This document shows, in pieces, positions 1 through 7,374 of a stretch of DNA of 18,256 nucleotides. The notes below the pieces were generated by a model. The model worked only from the letters and a program-made list of their open reading frames with translations. It was not told where the DNA came from and searched no databases. Origin of the DNA: CBDUQP01 sp965369385 (GTDB taxonomy: Bacteria > Planctomycetota > Phycisphaerae > SM23-33); contig CBDUQP010000067.1 in assembly GCA_965369385.1 (NCBI GenBank), positions 1 through 18,256 on the forward strand, read 5' to 3'. How positions within the stretch are numbered: the first letter of the stretch is position 1; every line of letters begins with the position of its first letter. A program made the translations under genes and the position numbers.

Positions 1-4
1 AATG

Positions 5-57
5 TGTTACCCATGTATCCGGTCTATTCTGTTACCTATGTAACCGGTTTGTACCGG
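5..57. repeat. Tandem direct repeat resembling an insertion-sequence end
   Basis: A 19-bp motif, TGTTACCYATGTAWCCGGT, occurs at 5-23 and again at 30-48 with 17 of 19 bases identical and a 25-bp period. A partial third copy (TGTACCGG) lies at 50-57. Multiple spaced copies of such a motif are typical of transposase-binding ends of IS elements; I associate this pattern with IS21/IS481-type elements, but that family assignment is from memory and uncertain. No transposase gene is visible because the window begins here. The repeat stops where recognisable URO-D coding sequence begins, so it probably marks an insertion or rearrangement point. Confidence 0.5.
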
Positions 58-65
58 AATTCTGC

Positions 66-461
66 CTGCCATATAACCGCAGGCAATGCGATGCATTTCA
101 TGAACTTGGTATCAAGGTTGTTTGTCACCTGTGCGGCGGCGTGATGCCAATGCTGGATCTGGTTGTGCAGGCGGGGCCTGACGGTCTGGAGACGATGACT
201 CCGGCATCGATGGGGGGAGATTGCGATTTGGCTGAGGCTTCCCGCCGCGTGGGGGACAAGCTGTTCTTCATCGGCGGATTTGACCAGAACCAGGGATTCG
301 AGCATGGAACGCCAGAGCTGGCTCGCCAGATGGTGCTGGACTGCTTCGAAGCAACGAAGGATCACGCCGGGTTCATTATCAGCCCGTCGGATCACTTTTT
401 CCACGGCGATCCGGTAAATCTGAGGGCCTTCGCCGATGCCTGCAAGGAATGTGTCTACTAA
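66..461 (+). pseudogene. C-terminal fragment of a URO-D superfamily protein, apparently truncated at its 5' end
   Basis: The plus-strand frame is open from the window edge to the TAA at 459-461. From about position 84 the translation matches the C-terminal part of uroporphyrinogen decarboxylase-superfamily proteins: a HLCGG motif, then ETMTPASMGGDCDL, a GGFDQNQGF strand and the terminal GFIISPSDHFF followed by an acidic/aromatic tail. Members are TIM-barrel enzymes of about 330-370 residues, acting as heme-pathway decarboxylases or as corrinoid-linked methyltransferases. The divergent motifs suggest a non-HemE member. Only about 125 residues remain. The residues encoded before position 66 come from IS-end-like repeats and do not look like this family. 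A GTG at 141 and an ATG at 144 are the only internal starts near the conserved block, and they would omit the HLCGG core. I therefore read this as a broken gene, although an undisturbed 5' part outside the window cannot be excluded. Confidence 0.65.
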
Positions 462-776
462 TTCTTTGTCCCGGCGAAATGGTCGTGTGCGAATATTCGT
501 AAGACCTTGCCTGCCAGCTATTGTTGACAGGTTATTATCTGACATTCTTCCTGTTACTTGCTATTAGCCAGCGTGTTTTTGCAATATATGCAAATGTAGT
601 ACTAGAAGTCAGATACGTGTGTTTACTCTGGGGATGTTCGGCAAAGAGGTGGTTCCATAATGCATGAACCTGCCGGGTAATGGCGATATATTCTATAATC
701 GTTCAGGTCTATATAGCATGTGCGCGGGAGCAGATGTTCTGGTTGCCTTGACCGATCTGTATCGGAGACATGGCGC
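462..776. other. Intergenic region with candidate promoter for the exported protein
   Basis: No convincing gene lies here. A perfect -10 hexamer TATAAT sits at 694-699 with no good -35 partner, and would give a leader of about 70 bases before the ATG at 777. A dyad TTTGCA-N5-TGCAAA is at 578-594 in AT-rich DNA and could be a protein-binding site. A TTGACA at 524-529 has no -10 at proper spacing. The minus-strand frames across this stretch show no family signature. Confidence 0.4.
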
Positions 777-2087
777 ATGAGACTATTTAGCAGGCGATTT
801 ATGGGACTGGCGGCAATTGTTGTTTGTGCATTGTTCATATCGGCGATGCAAATCTGCGCCGACACCGGCCGCCGGAAATCGGGCAGCATCTACTATCAGG
901 TGGAATACCATGATGGCAGGATGCAGGACGTCCGGGAAATACCATCTGAGCATTTTTGTATAAAGAGCATAAAGAGCATAAAGAGCGTAACGAGGATTGT
1001 GTCTGTCGTCAGCGCCGGCCAGCGGGCCGATACCTATTCCACCGAAGCGGCCCAGCCTTTCAAGAGGGCAGGTGGGCATCAGATCATCAGGACGAAGCTC
1101 AAGTGGAACAAGAAGGCGTGGGTGGGTGATCCTGGCAAGCGAGCCGAAGAACTTAGTGACACCGACAATCTTGATACGCTCAGCACAGAGATACTCGGGG
1201 CCGCCCACACCAGGCCACAATCGGACCTGCTGGAACTGCGGAATCGCCTGGCGTTTTGGGAACTGGCTGCGATCGAACTGGAGGCGGATGCATTTCGTTT
1301 TGCCGGTTCCGAGGAGGCAGGAGACGCAGTCTGGGATATCGTTGCTGTTCGAGGAATTCAAAACAGGCTCAGGCATGATATCAAGATTCGCGAAGCCGAG
1401 TTGAGGGAGAAAACCGGCAAGGAGGATGTCAGCGGAAGCGTGACCAAAGACAAGGCCGCAGGCACCATGAAGCCTGTAGGCAAGGTGACTGTTCCCAAAG
1501 CTGACCCTAGTTGGCGCCAGGCCCTGGGCATTGTGCAACCCACCGAGAAGATCGGTATGCTGCCGCACCGCGTGCAGGTGTGGAAGACTCCCGAAAGCAT
1601 CTCCACGCGAACTATAAACATCACAATGGCCCATCCTGAGGCGGGCACGTTTGGATCGTTCTACTACGTTGCCTACGCCGATACCACCGGCGATGGTAAG
1701 CCCGACACCATGATTGGACGATCTCCGCTGGCCCAGGCGACGAAGCCTGGAGGGTGGACGAGCTGGCGGTTCAAGACCCAATTGCCCCGGGTGTATGTGG
1801 GGAACTGCTGGCCACACGCGAACACGAGCGTCTACTACGAGACGTTCACGAAGACCAATTGGCGGAAGATGGATTCGAGGGTGTACACGTCGGCTGCTTT
1901 CGGGCATATCCCAGACACTATCACCACCGGGTACCTATCCAATTTCCGCGTGCGGATAATGGAGGTGCCGCAAGTGCTTCCCGTGCCTGCAGAGCCAGCC
2001 AAGCCTGGCACGCCAGCGGCTACGTCTTCGCCCACAAGCCCCACCGAGCCGGAAGGAATAAGGAAACTGCCGACCCAGAAGAGGTAA
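777..2087 (+). CDS. Exported protein of unknown function
   Basis: This encodes a 436-residue protein that I do not recognise. The ATG at 777 is chosen because GGAG at 764-767 precedes it at good spacing and because it starts a classical signal peptide: basic residues 1-7, a hydrophobic core at about 9-26 and a likely cleavage near residue 28. A GTG at 720 would add 19 residues without a ribosome site. Residues 62-70 are a threefold IKS repeat encoded by an exact 9-bp triplication. Residues about 165-225 are charged and helical, with a Lys-rich linker following. The C-terminal half (from about 245) is rich in aromatic residues and beta-prone, and contains DTTGDGKPD near residue 302, which looks like a dockerin-type calcium loop. 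The last 35 residues are Pro/Thr-rich. It converges on purD. Its likely location is the periplasm or cell surface. Confidence 0.75.
   Translation: MRLFSRRFMGLAAIVVCALFISAMQICADTGRRKSGSIYYQVEYHDGRMQDVREIPSEHFCIKSIKSIKSVTRIVSVVSAGQRADTYSTEAAQPFKRAGGHQIIRTKLKWNKKAWVGDPGKRAEELSDTDNLDTLSTEILGAAHTRPQSDLLELRNRLAFWELAAIELEADAFRFAGSEEAGDAVWDIVAVRGIQNRLRHDIKIREAELREKTGKEDVSGSVTKDKAAGTMKPVGKVTVPKADPSWRQALGIVQPTEKIGMLPHRVQVWKTPESISTRTINITMAHPEAGTFGSFYYVAYADTTGDGKPDTMIGRSPLAQATKPGGWTSWRFKTQLPRVYVGNCWPHANTSVYYETFTKTNWRKMDSRVYTSAAFGHIPDTITTGYLSNFRVRIMEVPQVLPVPAEPAKPGTPAATSSPTSPTEPEGIRKLPTQKR
961..987 (+). repeat. Three tandem 9-bp repeats inside the exported-protein gene
   Basis: The unit TAAAGAGCA is repeated three times at 961-987, the last copy ending in G. 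It encodes the IKSIKSIKS stretch. The unit is a multiple of three, so copy-number change by slippage would keep the reading frame. It lies between the N-terminal region and the helical segment of the protein, where length variation could be tolerated. Confidence 0.85.
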
Positions 2088-2156
2088 CTGATACCGGTGT
2101 GGGGGTGAGATCAGTTGTATCGGCTCGTACAGGAGGCTCTGTGCGTCCGTCAGACG

Positions 2157-3425
2157 CTATTTGATGGCTTTTGAGGCGATATCGGTGCGGTATACGCATC
2201 CTTCCCAATTGATCTTCGCCACGGCCTCGTAGGCGAGTTTCTGCGCATCTGCGATGGTGTCACCCATTGCCGTCACGCCAAGTACTCTGCCACCACTGTT
2301 GACAAGTCTTCCGTTTTGCATTGCTGTCCCGGCGTGGAACACCTTAACGTCTTTCATGGCGTCTGCATCAGCAATACCGGTGATTTCGTGTCCCTTGGTG
2401 TACTCGCCGGGATACCCGCCGGATGCCATCACTACGCATACTGCGGGGCGTGGGTCCCATTCGATGGTGACGGTGTCGAGCTTGTGCATAGCGACGGCTT
2501 GCATGATCTCGACAAGGTCGCTCTTCATTCGCATCATGAGCGGTTGGCATTCGGGATCGCCGAAGCGGCAGTTGAATTCGATAACTTTCGGGCCGGCGGA
2601 GGTGAACATCAGGCCGGCATAGAGCACGCCTTCGTATCTGCCAAAATCGCGGCGCATTGCATCGATTGTGGGCACGAGCACTTCTGTTATGATGCGATCC
2701 ATCGCCTTGTCGTCTACGATGGGCACGGGGCTGTAGGCTCCCATTCCGCCGGTGTTCGGTCCGGTGTCGCCATCGCCGATTGGTTTGTGGTCCTGGAGTG
2801 CTTCGAGCGGATAGATGTTCTTCCCATCGCTGAATACCAGGATGGTGGCTTCGTCGCCGGTGAGGAGTTCTTCGATGAGGACGGTGTTTCCCGCATCTCC
2901 GAAGATCTTTGCTTCCATCATTTCCTCGAGATGCTTCACTGCCTGGTAAGGTTCGGGGCAGACTGCGACGCCCTTGCCTTTGGCGAGCCCGGCGGCTTTC
3001 ACAACTACGCCGTGTTCGCGACTCAGGACGTAATCTTTTGCGGCATTGATATCGGTAAAGACGCGGGCTTCTGCGGTGGGTACCGATGCGCCTCGCATGA
3101 TATCCTTGGAGTAGACCTTGTCGGATTCGATCCTCGCCCCGGCAGCCGATGGTCCGAAGCACAGGATTCCCGCTTCGCGGATCGCATCGCCGAGTCCGTT
3201 GGCGAGCGGGTCTTCCGGGCCCACGATGATCATGTCTACCTTGTTGACTTTGGCGAATTCGATAATCGATTCGGTGTCGTTTACTGCGATGTTCACGCAT
3301 TCTGCGTCGCCGGTCATTCCCGGATTGCCCGGGGCGGCCCAGAGTTTATCGCAAAGCGGCGATTGAGCTATTTTCCATGCGAGAGCGTGTTCGCGTCCAC
3401 CACTGCCAATAAGCAACAGGTTCAT
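2157..3425 (-). CDS. purD: Phosphoribosylamine-glycine ligase (GAR synthetase)
   Basis: PurD joins 5-phosphoribosylamine and glycine using ATP in the second step of de novo purine synthesis, in the cytosol. The 422-residue product has the usual family length. It begins with the N-terminal signature GSGGREHALAW at residues 7-17, and carries GLAKGKGV in the ATP-grasp region, GGMGAYSPVP, and the metal/ATP-binding VIEFNCRFGDPECQ. The start at 3425 is preceded by AAAGGA at correct spacing and begins exactly at the conserved N-terminus; an upstream ATG at 3521 would add 32 residues unlike the family. No other purine gene is nearby. It follows the TPR membrane-protein gene after 123 bases on the same strand. 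A short hairpin (GCGTC/GACGC, 2143-2157) abuts its stop codon at the convergent junction, but lacks a T-run. Confidence 0.97.
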   Translation of the reverse strand: MNLLLIGSGGREHALAWKIAQSPLCDKLWAAPGNPGMTGDAECVNIAVNDTESIIEFAKVNKVDMIIVGPEDPLANGLGDAIREAGILCFGPSAAGARIESDKVYSKDIMRGASVPTAEARVFTDINAAKDYVLSREHGVVVKAAGLAKGKGVAVCPEPYQAVKHLEEMMEAKIFGDAGNTVLIEELLTGDEATILVFSDGKNIYPLEALQDHKPIGDGDTGPNTGGMGAYSPVPIVDDKAMDRIITEVLVPTIDAMRRDFGRYEGVLYAGLMFTSAGPKVIEFNCRFGDPECQPLMMRMKSDLVEIMQAVAMHKLDTVTIEWDPRPAVCVVMASGGYPGEYTKGHEITGIADADAMKDVKVFHAGTAMQNGRLVNSGGRVLGVTAMGDTIADAQKLAYEAVAKINWEGCVYRTDIASKAIK

Positions 3426-3548
3426 AGCCTGTGTCCTTTCAGTACTTTCGGGACCCTGAAGAATCCCGCAGAATGACATTCCTGATTTAGAATAGAGAGT
3501 GTATCTGAAGAGGGCGGGCAATTCCAGCCGCAGGTTTGCCAGTGCAAC

Positions 3549-4685
3549 TTAGCCCAGACTGCGCATCTTTCCGATCTGCGGCAGGAGATCCCTGGCGGCC
3601 TGCGTATCGGGGAAGCGTTTGACTATCGTCTCAGCCACATCGGCGGCTTCTGCATATCGCTTTCGTGAGACGAGATCCTTCACCTTGTCGCGGAGCTGGC
3701 GGACCTCTTCGAGGTGTGCGTTCGCCTGGATGGTCTCGAGCATGTCGCGTGCCTGCTGGGCCTGGGGGCAAGTGGGGTATGATTCCAGCAGTTCGGTGAG
3801 AAGCTCCAGGGCCTTACGCCACTGGCGCATGTCTGCCGCCCGCTCAAGATCGGCGAAGAGGGATGTCTGCTTCTCGCCCGCAAATGCGGAAGCCTCGCGA
3901 TGCACTGTGGACAGCAGGTTCTGGGCGTCCTGGGAATTGGGGTGTCTGTCTGCAACCCCATTTGCAATGGCGAGTGCCTGCTGGAAACGTGCCAGTGCCA
4001 TGAAGTCTTCGGCTTGCCTGCGGCAGGAGTGAATATCTTCGGCAGCGGGCTTTGGGTTTCCGGCCAGAGGTTCAATGCTAATTGGGGATTCGAAGTCGAT
4101 CCCGTCGTTCCTTTCGGGGACTTGATAGCTGGGAGGTTGCATCGCAGTGGCGGCTGGCTCTTTTGCGGGCGGCGTTTCGTCGGGACTACTGTTTTTGCTT
4201 GTTTCCCCGGGTTGCTCATTTTGGGCCTCGCCTGGTAGGGTAGACGCCGGTTGACCGGGGGCCGCAGGTGTGGATGGTGCTGGTCCAGAGAGGATATTAA
4301 CCACAGGCAGTGGGGGCGCCGAAGTTTGCGGTGTGGCGTCGGTTGATCTGATTGGGACAGATGGAGCATTGCTTTGCAGATTGAGCGGCGACAATAGATG
4401 GAGCATGTCTCGCTGTAATTGAGTTTGCTTGTTCAGCAGGCTGATGATGCAGGCCGCGGCAGCGAGGGGCAACGCGCCAAGGAGCCATGATCCCAGGAGT
4501 ATCGACAGGCCGAGTACTATGATCGCAGGTTCCGCGGGGCCTGGTTTGGTTGCTTGGGCGAAAATGATCACGGCAATGATAGTGCCCGCGACAGCGGTAA
4601 TGATGGCGGCAACGTTAAGGTAGGTGATTGCACTGTTCGGTGCGATGGTGGGGGAGTCAGTCTTATTTGAGTCGGTGTCTGGCAT
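3549..4685 (-). CDS. Membrane-anchored protein with C-terminal TPR-like repeats
   Basis: This is a 378-residue protein of unknown specific role. Two hydrophobic helices are visible at about residues 21-43 and 54-84. A long Pro/Ala/Thr/Ser-rich linker spans about 105-215. The C-terminal 160 residues are helical, with TPR-like hallmarks: FMALARFQQALAIANGVADRHPNS near 228, the RQWRKALELLTELLESYP unit near 288 and KRYAEAADVAETIVKRFPD near 342. TPRs normally hold protein complexes together; the linker would extend this module away from the membrane. It precedes purD on the same strand and could be cotranscribed. No Shine-Dalgarno sequence is visible before the ATG at 4685, and a candidate promoter places its start site at or next to that ATG. 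Other upstream starts are not supported. Confidence 0.85.
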   Translation of the reverse strand: MPDTDSNKTDSPTIAPNSAITYLNVAAIITAVAGTIIAVIIFAQATKPGPAEPAIIVLGLSILLGSWLLGALPLAAAACIISLLNKQTQLQRDMLHLLSPLNLQSNAPSVPIRSTDATPQTSAPPLPVVNILSGPAPSTPAAPGQPASTLPGEAQNEQPGETSKNSSPDETPPAKEPAATAMQPPSYQVPERNDGIDFESPISIEPLAGNPKPAAEDIHSCRRQAEDFMALARFQQALAIANGVADRHPNSQDAQNLLSTVHREASAFAGEKQTSLFADLERAADMRQWRKALELLTELLESYPTCPQAQQARDMLETIQANAHLEEVRQLRDKVKDLVSRKRYAEAADVAETIVKRFPDTQAARDLLPQIGKMRSLG

Positions 4686-5284
4686 GATTTGATTATCGCG
4701 TTATGTTGGGCTTTACGCAATGCAGCGGCGGTCTATTCCGTTACAGCCATAAATAAGTTTGCGTTAGAACGGCTGAGCGTGTGAAGAATCGGGAACTGGA
4801 TATTGGATATGAGAACTTCCGTGTGCAGATGAGTGGCGAACATGTGGCGATTACGATTAGGTGCGCATGAATTATCCAGAGAGCCACCGCAGAGAGCCGT
4901 GTGATGGGTATGTTTGAAGTCAGAGCTGTGTATGCGGGACAATTCTTCCAATTGATAGGCAGTTCTACCTAAGTGTTCTAAATATAAATCCCGGGATTGC
5001 GTTAAAACTCCTTTGGAGTACGAATTAAAAACCCTGAAATAGCAGAAAGAGGCATCTTCAGCAAGAAAACCATAATAACCTAGTAAGTCACAGGTTACCG
5101 TAAAATAGAGACTTCCTAATAAGGTGATGACCTTAGGCGAAAATACCACGGCAAAGATCGCATTTCTGCTTGCATTCCCTAGTTGGGGTTTGTAATATGT
5201 TGAGTGTACTGAGTGATGGCAAGTGGTTATGCTTTAGAGACCATATTGTATAGCCTTTGCTTGGTCTTAAATTTGAGTCCCTTT
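4686..5284. other. Gene-poor, partly AT-rich intergenic region
   Basis: No protein-coding gene can be supported. The only longer frame, on the minus strand at 4733-5149 (138 codons), has no family motif, no ribosome site and an unusual mixture of His, Cys and Asn. On the plus strand two short in-line frames lie at 4781-4870 and 4871-4978, separated by one stop, as if a gene had decayed. CAGAGAGCC is repeated at 4877-4885 and 4890-4898. TAAGGT-GATG-ACCTTA at 5120-5135 is a perfect small hairpin. From about 4870 to 5280 the DNA is clearly AT-richer than the flanking genes. The right part could hold the 5' portion of the small RNA proposed at 5285-5367. Confidence 0.5.
4692..4720 (-). promoter_or_regulatory. 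Candidate promoter for the TPR membrane protein, possibly leaderless
   Basis: Read on the minus strand, TTGCGT (4720-4715), a 17-base spacer and GATAAT (4697-4692) form a sigma-70-type promoter with a good -10 and a weak -35. Transcription would begin about 7 bases later, at the ATG (4685) itself. The absence of a ribosome site there fits a leaderless message. Confidence 0.4.
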
Positions 5285-5367
5285 ATCGGGTTGGCCTCCC
5301 CCGGCCGACTCGATTGCTGAGGCGGTGCCTATCGTCCCCCCCCGCGATGGGCCCGCCGCTTTTTTTT
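5285..5367 (+). ncRNA. Candidate small RNA 3' part with two C-rich-loop hairpins
   Basis: Two strong hairpins stand 6 bases apart. The first pairs 5285-5296 with 5303-5314 (12 pairs) around the loop TCCCCC. The second pairs 5321-5334 with 5345-5357 (13 pairs, one bulged T) around a loop of eight C flanked by T and G. GC and eight T follow, at 5358-5367. All non-Watson-Crick positions (5292/5307, 5289/5310, 5330/5349) are G-U in plus-strand RNA but would be A-C clashes in minus-strand RNA, so the structured transcript is the plus one. No plus-strand gene lies upstream for this to terminate. The architecture recalls actinobacterial 6C RNA and other sRNAs that pair C-rich loops with G-rich ribosome sites. 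The 5' end is unknown; weak promoter elements at 5170-5175 and 5193-5198 would start it near 5205. Confidence 0.5.
5321..5367 (+). terminator. Rho-independent terminator of the candidate small RNA
   Basis: A GC-rich 13-pair stem (5321-5334 with 5345-5357) is followed at once by GC and eight T residues (5360-5367), the canonical intrinsic terminator form on the plus strand. It ends whatever is transcribed rightward from the preceding intergenic region. The minus-strand gene beyond it has its own terminator at 5545-5582. Confidence 0.75.
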
Positions 5368-5544
5368 GCGCGCACATGACGTATTGGGGGATATCAGGAT
5401 TTTGGTTTTCTGCAAGGGGCATTCGGTAACTTTTGACCGTTGGGTGTGTAGGCTGAGTGTTTGTGTCAGTTTCAGGTGACGGGAAGAGGGGCGGTTTTCA
5501 TGCGGCACAGATTCCCCGCAATCCCCGCAATCCCGGGAACAAGA

Positions 5545-5582
5545 AAACGCCTTCGCCGGTTGAGTGTCCCGCGAAGGCGTTT
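5545..5582 (-). terminator. Terminator downstream of the conserved hypothetical gene
   Basis: A perfect 12-bp inverted repeat pairs 5545-5556 with 5571-5582 around a 14-base loop. It lies 24 bases past the stop codon at 5607 in the minus direction and is followed there by further T-rich bases, so it probably ends the transcript of the 248-residue protein. Confidence 0.75.
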
Positions 5583-5606
5583 GGTCCATTGATCAGAGTC
5601 TTGTTG

Positions 5607-6353
5607 TCATGCGGTTGAGATAGCCGACGCTATCGACTCTACCACGTTGGGTACGATGGTTCGCTCACAGATGTCTTCGCAAATTTCGCGTTGTTCCCGG
5701 AGCGACTCCAAAGGTGAAAACATCTTTCCGGGCGTGGGATATCGCCTGACGGTAAAGTAGACGCTGATGGGTTCGTTTTCGTATTGCCCGCTACGCACTT
5801 GAATGGTGTTGTTGCGGGTCTCAAGAGACAGTCTCGCCTGGGTGTAGCAGTCCTCATCAAGAGAGAACACAACCTCCGGTTGGCATTCGACGTACTTGTT
5901 GGCGCCTTCGGCAAGGACGGTGGATATTTGCGACCCGCTCATCAAGGCATCTGCAACAATGGCGTCGCGGTTGCCCATGTATTCCAGATTGAAACCGAAC
6001 ATGACATCCAGGCACTCAACATCAATCGGGCTGATTCCCAGGAAATATACACTTCGTTCGATAAGCCATTCGTGAAGTCGCGAGGCTTCTTCAAGCGAGG
6101 GCGGATTGAAGTATCCCGCGGTGAGTTTGTTGGGACGCAATTCCAGCCACAGGTACCTGCCCGTTTCGCGATCGCCTTCGAGTACGTACTCGCCAGCGTC
6201 ACGTTGGAAGAATACCGTCATTGATGGGAAGTCACGTTGGACCGCCTCGCAAAAGTGCAGGATGGTCTCACGCGAACTGGACAACGGCATGGTTGTCTGT
6301 AACTCGACATTGGCGAAAAAGTCGTCCGAAACGTTTACAAAGTCAATTGCCAT
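5607..6353 (-). CDS. Conserved hypothetical protein, planctomycete-type
   Basis: This encodes a 248-residue soluble protein with no signal peptide or membrane segment and no catalytic motif that I can name. The centre (about residues 45-135) is well ordered, with alternating strands and helices: VFFQRDAGEYVLEGDRETGRY, a GYFNPPSLEEASRLHEWL helix, and ECLDVMFGFNLEYMGNRDAIV. I recall similar central segments in hypothetical proteins of planctomycetes; that is memory and not a search. It lies 97 bases after the serine acetyltransferase gene on the same strand, and has its own candidate promoter in the gap (TTGCAT 6421-6416, 17 bases, TACATT 6398-6393). GAGG lies ahead of the ATG. A strong terminator follows, so it may be a single-gene unit. 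Confidence 0.8.
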   Translation of the reverse strand: MAIDFVNVSDDFFANVELQTTMPLSSSRETILHFCEAVQRDFPSMTVFFQRDAGEYVLEGDRETGRYLWLELRPNKLTAGYFNPPSLEEASRLHEWLIERSVYFLGISPIDVECLDVMFGFNLEYMGNRDAIVADALMSGSQISTVLAEGANKYVECQPEVVFSLDEDCYTQARLSLETRNNTIQVRSGQYENEPISVYFTVRRYPTPGKMFSPLESLREQREICEDICERTIVPNVVESIASAISTA

Positions 6354-6450
6354 CTCAAGTAGCCTCGCGCTGTGTTTTTAGTAGAACCGATTAATGTATC
6401 TTTCAGCCCGTTTGGATGCAATGGCATATCTCTCCGTTTAATAAGCTCAC

Positions 6451-7374
6451 CTATTTGGGACGATTCTTCTTGTCCAGCATGTTCAGCTTGGTTTCTTCGG
6501 GCACTACCAGGTGGTGCGGTTCCACAGATGCTTCGACCCAAGCATTTCCACCAATCGTAACACCTTCACCTACAACGGTTTCGCCGCCAATAATCGTGGC
6601 GTTCGGGTAGATCGTGACGTTGTCGCATATTGTCGGGTGGCGTTTGAGACCTTTGATCGCCCGGCCTCTCTCATCCTTTGGGAAGCTCTTGGCACCCAGC
6701 GTAACGCCCTGATATATCTTCACATTGTCGCCGATTTCGGTGGTCTCGCCTATGACGACGCCTGTGGCGTGATCGATAAAGAAGCTCTTTCCGATGTCGG
6801 CTCCGGGGTGGATATCGCATCCGGTGAATCCATGTGCGTATTCGCTCATGATTCTGGGCATCAGGGGAACTTGTAGGCGTAAGAGTTCGTGAGCTATGCG
6901 ATATACCGTGACGGCGAAGTATCCGGGGTAGCAGTATATTATCTCATCGATGGATTTGGCGGCAGGGTCGCCATCGTACGCAGCTTGTGCATCGAGGGTG
7001 AGGATGGTGCGTATTTTGGGTATTCGGGCGAGGAACTTGTGTGTGGTTTCCTGTGCGTGCTGCTGGTATTTGTGCAGATCGTCATCGTTGGGGGCATCGT
7101 TCAGGCTGCTGCATGCGCATATGCTGTCTGCCAGTTTCGCTGCGATACGCATTATCAGGTTGCCCACGTGGTAGTGGATGTTCTGCGTAGTAAGGTGTTT
7201 ATGACCAAAGTACCCGGGAAAGATCAGTTGGCGTATCTCCGTAAGTAGATCAACAATACTGCTTTGCGATGGCAGGAAGGTGGCCGCGATACGCTCGGTT
7301 CGCTCATCACTCAGGTAGCTTTCAAGGATGTCTTCGGTGAGACTGTCCAGGTTGTCGTTTATGATATTTTTCAT
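6451..7374 (-). CDS. cysE: Serine O-acetyltransferase, long EpsC-type
   Basis: The enzyme acetylates L-serine with acetyl-CoA to O-acetylserine, the precursor for cysteine synthesis in the cytosol. The 307-residue protein has a helical N-terminal part (about 1-180), as in EpsC-like members. A left-handed beta-helix of hexapeptide turns spans about 183-290. The catalytic pair expected from CysE is present: Asp187 in GCDIHP and His202 in IDHATGVVIGET. YQGVTLGA and the KRHPTI segment that binds acetyl-CoA follow. The start at 7374 has AAAGGA seven bases upstream. No cysteine synthase gene is near. The long intergenic leader upstream shows no riboswitch that I can identify. Assignment to this family is secure; in vivo control by cysteine feedback is likely but not visible. 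Confidence 0.95.
   Translation of the reverse strand: MKNIINDNLDSLTEDILESYLSDERTERIAATFLPSQSSIVDLLTEIRQLIFPGYFGHKHLTTQNIHYHVGNLIMRIAAKLADSICACSSLNDAPNDDDLHKYQQHAQETTHKFLARIPKIRTILTLDAQAAYDGDPAAKSIDEIIYCYPGYFAVTVYRIAHELLRLQVPLMPRIMSEYAHGFTGCDIHPGADIGKSFFIDHATGVVIGETTEIGDNVKIYQGVTLGAKSFPKDERGRAIKGLKRHPTICDNVTIYPNATIIGGETVVGEGVTIGGNAWVEASVEPHHLVVPEETKLNMLDKKNRPK

Noticed and set aside
524..529. Perfect -35 hexamer TTGACA on the plus strand
   Set aside because: No -10-like sequence occurs 16-18 bases downstream.
36..545. Minus-strand frame of 169 codons opposite the URO-D fragment
   Set aside because: It lies over a recognisable plus-strand family and the IS-like repeats, has no motif and no ribosome site.
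961..987. Three tandem 9-bp units considered as a CRISPR-like or regulatory iteron array
   Set aside because: No spacers, in-frame within a coding region, and too short.
783..1907. Minus-strand frame of 374 codons opposite the exported protein
   Set aside because: The plus-strand gene has a signal peptide and ribosome site; the antisense translation is Arg/His-rich without family features.
2316..3476. Plus-strand frame of 386 codons opposite purD
   Set aside because: purD is unmistakable; the antisense frame is a codon-bias shadow rich in His, Cys and Asp.
4733..5149. Minus-strand frame of 138 codons in the gene-poor stretch
   Set aside because: No ribosome site, no motif, odd composition, and it overlaps the likely TPR promoter; possible but not supportable.
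5511..5537. Short direct repeats of ATCCCCGCA-like units
   Set aside because: Only two to three imperfect copies of 9 bases; no structure or context gives them meaning.
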